From positions 682,001 to 746,000 of the forward strand of contig JAMZAV010000158.1 of NCBI GenBank assembly GCA_024449915.1: DNA of 64,000 nt, given 5' to 3'. Below are positions 58,167-64,000 of the stretch, piece by piece. Below the pieces are notes generated by a model, which saw nothing but the letters and a program-made list of their open reading frames with translations, made no database searches and had not been told where the DNA came from. The translations under genes were made by a program, and so were the position numbers. The stretch's first letter is position 1. Every line of letters starts with the position of its first letter. The stretch comes from Sweltsa coloradensis (taxonomy: Eukaryota; Arthropoda; Insecta; Plecoptera; Chloroperlidae).

Positions 58167-58757
58167 TACCACTCACTGTCTGATTCGGGGCTCGAACCCG
58201 GGACTTGTTGCGATGCTCTATAGTCCAGGGGGTCCCCATGTGAAACATGTGAAAAATTAGGCACTGTGTAAAAACTTGTGAAAAAATGTATCCATTTTAA
58301 TTTTGTGTGAAAAATGTGAAAATTTGATATTTTTTTGTAAAATCAGCAACACTAAAAAATTAGATTATACTTTTTTCAACGCGTGTCCAGAATAATTTTT
58401 TTAAAATTTTGTTATTATTTATTTTTAAATATCGGTGTTGATTTTGTAGATAGGCCTATTTTGCCCTCAACACTACATAATGAGTGGTTTAAATTTACCG
58501 CCTATGGCAACTTGGCAACTTGGCAAGACTTGGTCAATATTCAAGTAATAGGTATAAATTGTGGTGTAATAACCGTGTGGTAGTGATGATCCAAAAGTGA
58601 AACACACGTGAAAAAATCTGACAAACTGCAATTTTCAAATGTGAAAAAAATGTGAAATTTCCCAAATGGCTGGAACCACCCCTGATAGCCAGATATATCC
58701 GGGTTCAAGTCTGGTCGTACTTTGTTCTCTTGCCTTCATGCCTTCACATCCCACCTA
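58167..58757. repeat. Repeat D, copy 2, split by an insertion
   Basis: The left part (58167-58222) matches copy 1 through GCGATGCTCTA; the right part (58687-58757) resumes with CCAGATATATCCGGGTTCAA. The interruption is a hAT-like element. Copy 1 therefore shows the empty site. Confidence 0.85.
58226..58684. mobile_element. Non-autonomous hAT-like element inside repeat D
   Basis: Ends CAGGGGGTCCCCATGTGAAA and, inverted, CAGGGGTGGTTCCAGCCATT. Subterminal GTGAAAA/TTTTCACA repeats are on both sides. CAGGGG ends and ~459-bp length fit a non-autonomous hAT. Flanks (CTATAGTC / ATAGCCAG) share only a shifted ATAG..C, so the 8-bp duplication is degraded or the boundary is a few bases off. Confidence 0.7.
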
Positions 58758-59376
58758 AGATAAATGTAATAAATTTATTCGAGAAACAATCGTCAACTTA
58801 CTGATAAAAACACTAAAAGTAACTAGAAGAACAAATTGTTTTTATTCATTTTTTATGACAGTTGATAAAGTAATTGTAAAGTATAATTATTATAGTTCAC
58901 ATAAGCACATCGCTAGAAAATTATGGAAATAATGACAATCAGTTCTCGAGAAAAATAGCCTTGATTCTTGAAAAGTGAATAGGTTTATTTATTTAGGTGA
59001 AGTTTTTTTTCCCCCAAAGGAAGTATAGTACACAAAACAGTTTTTATAACTGAATAGGATGGGGATAATAAATTGCATACACCTATCCCTTGAATGAGAA
59101 GATCTCGTTCTTCGCGAGAGGGATTCTCGCAGTTCGCGAGACTCGAGGAGTCATAATGTCATTTGGTTCTTTCATTTCGTTACACAGTTCACACTATGAA
59201 GAGCTAGGTGCCACCTCACGGCCAGGGCTGGACAAACACAGGTTGTGCTGGCTGGGTGCAGTTGGAGAAAGAAGAAGATTATTTGAGCACTAACAAAAAA
59301 TAAAAATGTTTTATTCCAGACAATTGACGAAATAATCGAAGGAAAATTATTTTTACTTTTGAAGTTACTGTTATTA

Positions 59377-60856
59377 CTAGGAAACGCTCCGTTGGACGCG
59401 TTGATAAGCGAGCACGTGCTATAGCTAGACCCACATTATGCACATTTTTTTAAATTTTAAAATTTGCGACGTTCGCTGTCCACGGGGCCATGTTTCCAAT
59501 ATTATTTATTATTGTCAAGGTATATTTGGGTAAACCCGTGGGTAAACCTTTACTTTGTGGATAAAATCCACCGCCATCTAGAGGACCTTGACATCATTTC
59601 TTTAAGAAAACTATTTTAACTCTTTGGTAACAAATTAAACACTGCTTCCTCGATAGTATTTTGATTACTTCTAGCAGAGTCGATAAAGAAGTTTCCCCTT
59701 TGGGGAGGTCCCCTTACTCCCAAGTCAAAACGGAATCTAACGTCCTGCGCGCTGAGAGCGGCTCCAATGTGAAACTAATAAAAGCACTGCACTGCACGCT
59801 AAATACGGTCAGTAGATTATCGATGTGCAGTGACGCTGAAATCAACAAACAACAGACGAAATGTCAAACTTCAATTTTATTTCAATCATATTATAGCCCT
59901 GGGCCCTAGTCTTTTAAAACGATTTACTTTTGATTTATTATTGTACTATAAAGTGTTGCGCAGGCGTCAGTGACATTTTCGTGCGAAATAATTTGAGATA
60001 TGCCTTGTTCAAGCCTAACGGACGTAAGTGTAGCCTAGGCCCAAGGCCACAATACAGTTTTCAGACGTAAGTACGCCCTAGGCACTCAAATCGAAATCTT
60101 GAACAATACATATTGTCGGCCTAGCTCCTAAGCTTAGGTCTACTCCATCAGAAATATCCTCATTAATAAAGAGAGTTTGCTTTATGCCAAAACATTCGCC
60201 AACATTCGATCGTATTTAATATTTTGACGTTTCCGCCATTTGTCGTCATCGACTGTTAACTACTAGTAGAAAAGTGACGTACTTTTATTGAAGTAGTTCC
60301 ATCAATCGTCACACAGAGTCGCGCGGAACGTTAGATTCCCAACGCCAAAAACCGACTTTTTATTTAACCCAGGGCGGTATAGGGAGTTGGAGGACCTCCC
60401 CAACGGGGAAACTTCTTTATCGACTCTGCTTCTAGCATAGATAATAGAGTACTGTGCTTCTAGGTGGCAGTGCATAGTGGCCAGCAACCTCGTGCGACAT
60501 TTCGTTGCCACGGTAACGTTACTTTTGTTAAAATGTAATTTCTATACACTACTTATCGGATCAAAAAAAAATTAGCATTTTCGTGACCGGACGGACATTC
60601 TAAATGATTTGGCCACTTCAGATTTTGTCACCGTTTAGTTTTTAAAAAAAACTTTCGATTAATTTTAATGTAACTTTTAAACTTTTTGAACGATTTTGCC
60701 ACAAAACTAATGGCATTCAATCGAGAACGAAACTTGCGGATGGTCTAAATTTCAACTCGATCCGAGCCTCCGTTCGAACGTTATGGCGAGACATACAAAA
60801 AAAAACAGTGACTATTCTTTCCGGCAGAGTCAATTGGAAACGCTCGCTTCAAAATT
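59377..60856 (-). mobile_element. Helentron-like element (family F), interrupted
   Basis: The 3' end in minus orientation is a strong hairpin ACGCGTCCAACGGAGCGT then TTCCTAG, with CTAG at 59377-59380 followed by T. Just inside is GCTCGCTTATCAA, partly mirrored by TTTTGAAGCGAGC at the 5' end (near 60856). The 5' region has the family-typical series of short degenerate blocks. A separate element occupies 59674-60429, so the original was about 720 bp. Confidence 0.5.
59674..60429. mobile_element. TIR element with 5-bp target duplication, nested
   Basis: Inverted ends GCAGAGTCGATAAAGAAGTT (59674) and AACTTCTTTATCGACTCTGC (ends 60429), with arms of about 100 bp or more (CCCC..TTGGGGAGGTCC, then GGAATCTAACGT further in). 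TTCTA flanks both sides (59669-59673, 60430-60434), a perfect 5-bp target duplication. No transposase frame in 756 bp. Superfamily not recognised. Confidence 0.85.
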
Positions 60857-60859
60857 TCT

Positions 60860-63800
60860 TTCATTCATTTCAACATGATATGAGTAGGCAGTGACATAAG
60901 CTGCTAATTTATTTATTTTTATTTTTATTTATTTTTGTGTGTGGGGGGGGGGATGAGTTAAATATCTTGTTTTCATTGTACCATTAATTTGAACTAAAAT
61001 TCATTTTTAATTTTTAATCATATCGTAATCAATAACTTCTATACTTATACTGATGATAAAAATGTGCCAAGACCAAAAACGATAACTGATTTTATACCAA
61101 ACAACTAATGCGTTTTTTTATATTTACCATATATATACATTTATAAACGTATAATGAAATCTGAAATTTCGGGTTTTTAACTCCCACTCAACACTCCGCA
61201 CAGTCCACCTCAAACTAAACTAAACATGTTCACTGTTCAGTTATGTGTAGGCCTATTAGACTTGTAGCAGTATCTCACAACATGGACATCCCTTCCCTCT
61301 TGTGTCGGGGAACCCCTTGAAAAAGAAATTGCTCGCCTAAACGTGTTTCAAGGATTGAACTGAGTCGCAGAGAAGCCCCAGGCCCAGATATTATAATTGA
61401 CGCTGATAGGAGCTAGACTATCAAGTGAGTGTGACAAGCTGCTCACATCTTATGTCGATCATTATAATAAATGTGGCCAAGTTCACACTTGTACCTTCTA
61501 ATGATAAGCGAATGAATCTCGCTCGACAAGAATTATCTCGACTGGGAGATGTATAACGATGGGAGAGATGCAACTGTGACTCAAGTCTCGTGCCAGTGCC
61601 ACCCCTATCATGTTCTTAAAGGGGCTATTACCACAAAACATATTTTTTTACCACAAAATCTAAAGCATAATACCACACTAAAGTGACAGTTTAAATTTGT
61701 TATCTTGTACCTGTGATTTGACACAAATTGCTTAAGTTTTTGATCCTGAAATTTGGGAAAATATCTTCAAAATCAATAAATTTTTCGCGGAAAATCATAA
61801 AAGGGGGGGAAAAACGTTTACCTTGAACTAATGTTTGGATGATTTAGTGTTAGGTTATTAAAGGTTATTTATTGATTTTGCGTTGTGTTGCATATACAGT
61901 TATAGAACATTTATTTAGTTAAATTCTCCGTTGTTCTGGAGTCACAACTGAAACATTCATCTATAGTTTATAATGGGACTTAATTCTCTTTTTAACAAAA
62001 GAACGAGAAACCCCCCATATTTGACTTTGTTTTGGAACAAAAAGGTTGGAAAATCAATTCGAATCGAGTGGGTTTTCACTCTTTTCCTTTGAAGGAGTGG
62101 ACGTGAAAATCTGGTTGTTTGATGTATATTATATCAAGCAGCAATATCAAGCAGAGCAGCCTATACACTAGTAACCTTAAAAATTGCACGCGGAAATAAT
62201 TTTACTATCAATCAATACTTGGCAATGTAAGTTCTAATCCACATGGCAATGAATTAAAATTTATAGAAATAAATAATCCTATGCACAAAATGATTGCTTT
62301 GGTTTTTATTGATGTAGGGCCTAGCCATTTATCAGGCAACAACACTAATTAAACAACTGGGCTGAAATGAATAACAATTTCTTGTGAATTGGTTTCTCAA
62401 AGAAAACTAACCATACATTTTTCCCATGGGAAAGTAAACTTCCTCCCCTGTTTTTCGCTGACCCTTACATCTCTCTCACATCAAACAATTTGTTGCTAAT
62501 GTACTTGGAACTGGTTAATTACCCCCGATTAGTGACCTCGTTGTGCCCATTGAGACCCGTGATCGCTCGCGCAGGCGCGCTGAACTTGCCATCTTTCCCT
62601 TGGGTGGTCTTAGAGAGTAGATCGTATTAATGGCCTTCCTTTTACCGCCTAATTCAGTTTCCGAAATCGCGTTCGCAACTCAAACATGCCTTGATCTTTG
62701 CATGGCGTACTGAGAGACCTTAACACCATTACATTATCCTCTGCATGCATCCAACTCTCTGGCAATTACGCTTCATAATTAAGGGACCTTATTTACAAGG
62801 ACTCCCCCACTCATGGGCGCCTGTGTCACTTTCGGGCGAATTATCCGCCAAGTAAACCGTCAGCATTCAACCAGCGACGTCCTCAATCGAGAGGTAAATA
62901 ATGTCGAGGAGAAAAGGATTACGTGTGTCTGCACTGAGACGTGATGTTGGGGGGGGGGGGGATAAATAGGTACATGTTTTCAACGAGATTTGTTTAGTTC
63001 ATGTTAGATCTTTTGGGCGGGGTTTCGCTTGCTGAGATTTCAAATCAACATTTACCCACTGAGTTCTAAACGTCCCAGATTGTCAACCAAGCCCACATAA
63101 AATTGGTTCTAAAGAATAATAATGCAAAAAAAATACAAAAAAACTTTTGGCGGAAACCTGCCCAGGGTGCAATTCATGGCCTGTGTAACTAGGTAATGCA
63201 CTGCAAAGAAGAAACTTTGACTCATCTTTTTCAGACAGATTACACATATTAATGTCATTGTTCACTAGATTTAGCAGCGGTTAGGATATTTAATCAAAAT
63301 GAGGAAAACGAGTATGATTGTGAGATAAATAACTGTAATAATGTCCGAGGGAAAATATATGTTATGATTCCAACATAATATTCAACAAGTTTAATACATC
63401 GTGCATTGACGAACGAAATACGTATATATAGTAACTTAATTCCAGATTCCTTAAACAAATTGCCATTTAATTCTGCCCCGCATTACCCTCGAAATGAGTG
63501 TGAAATGTTAAAACAATTATCTTCTATTATCGTAGAATTATTAAAACACACTTATTTACATCTTACATCGATAAGCATTGATTTTCGAGGATATTGTTTT
63601 AAAAGTAACTCCAATTGCATGATACTTCGCCCGACGTCAACGCAGGGGGTAAGTTTGTCGAGGATGCGAGCGAAGGGGGGGGGGAGGTCTTGCTCTTTTA
63701 ATTCATTGCACCCCCCTCCATGCAGCCACTGATTGCAGTAACGAGCAAGACTCACTGTCCACTCCACCCTGGGCCTCGCGTCTGTGCCGATGTACTGCAC

Positions 63801-64000
63801 ACCCACATACTTGACGCTGAGACTGAAAGGGGTAGGCTGTAATTAGTTTATGATTTTTGAAATGAATTGTGGACACCCAACATGGTTGGTCAGCACTCAG
63901 CACTCAGCAACCAATAAATTGGTCTCCTATATCATGGCAGACAGACAGGCTTATAGCATCGGGAGGAATTGTTGAATCTGGAATGATTCCCGGAAAAGGT
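60860..64000. other. Upstream flank, no gene recognised
   Basis: Contains G runs at 60944-60952 and 62949-62960, a SINE tail fragment (63140-63190, minus, ACCTGCCCAGGGTGCAATTC) related to the SINE at 15025, and a complex, GC-richer stretch at 62500-62900 with a GGTTAATTACC homeodomain dyad and CTTTGCAT (POU-like). Open frames at 63406-63903 overlap on both strands and are unrecognised. Confidence 0.45.

Noticed and set aside
1..64000. CRISPR array, bacterial operon or phage-defence system
   Set aside because: Tandem arrays here lack short unique spacers between constant repeats, and the presence of spliced SoxD exons and eukaryotic transposons rules out a prokaryotic context.

Overview
This is a eukaryotic, clearly metazoan, window: AT-rich (roughly 63-65% A+T by eye), gene-poor, full of introns and dispersed repeats, with no bacterial-type operons. 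The only gene I can name firmly is a SoxD-class HMG transcription factor (the SOX5/SOX6/SOX13 group) on the minus strand. Two coding exons are present: 22593-21950, with the MSSKR N-terminus, and 12361-12193, with the SoxD coiled-coil signature ending ...DEQKK/QDQQAK. They splice in frame across a 9.6 kb intron (AG|T makes a serine codon). The Q-box and HMG-box exons must lie beyond position 1. A CpG-rich block at 56.2-56.8 kb has a strong minus-strand splice donor and is the best candidate for the noncoding first exon and promoter, so most of the window is probably SoxD intron. The repeat content and a single compact-exon SoxD fit a marine invertebrate (deuterostome or lophotrochozoan); I cannot name the species.

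Layout. 1-12192 is intron 3' of the coiled-coil exon: a head-to-head pair of Helentron-like elements (1-896), a duplicated 128-bp unit, an old 570-bp tandem duplication (9.8-10.9 kb) and a tiny palindrome flanked by 9-bp direct repeats (11.6 kb). 12362-21949 is the intron between the coding exons. It holds convergent tRNA-derived SINEs, a ten-copy ~97-bp minisatellite, a near-perfect 614-bp foldback element flanked by TTAA, a compound tetranucleotide microsatellite and two Helentron-like elements. 22598 to about 56195 is the inferred first intron. It holds further Helentron-like copies (27.1 and 52.8 kb), 29-bp and 50-bp tandem arrays, a 3.65-kb element with ~860-bp terminal inverted repeats around a broken coding relic (42.2-45.9 kb), a short hAT-type element with an 8-bp target duplication (53.8 kb) and a GC-rich regulatory candidate with a perfect Pbx/Meis site (54.6 kb). 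56.8-64 kb, upstream of the candidate promoter, has tRNA-like repeats, one of them split by a second hAT-like element, and an element nested inside another (59.4-60.9 kb).

The most interesting material is in the mobile elements: a family whose ends match the Helentron/Helitron2 pattern (asymmetric inverted repeats, a 3' hairpin, CTAG/CTAA end, insertion between T and T); a dispersed 20-mer that reads like the CCA end of a tRNA; and the long-TIR element with its decayed gene. I saw no evidence for an intact novel enzyme system. Apart from the SoxD exons, no open reading frame here is convincing as protein-coding. Boundaries of repeats were set by eye and may be off by several bases.
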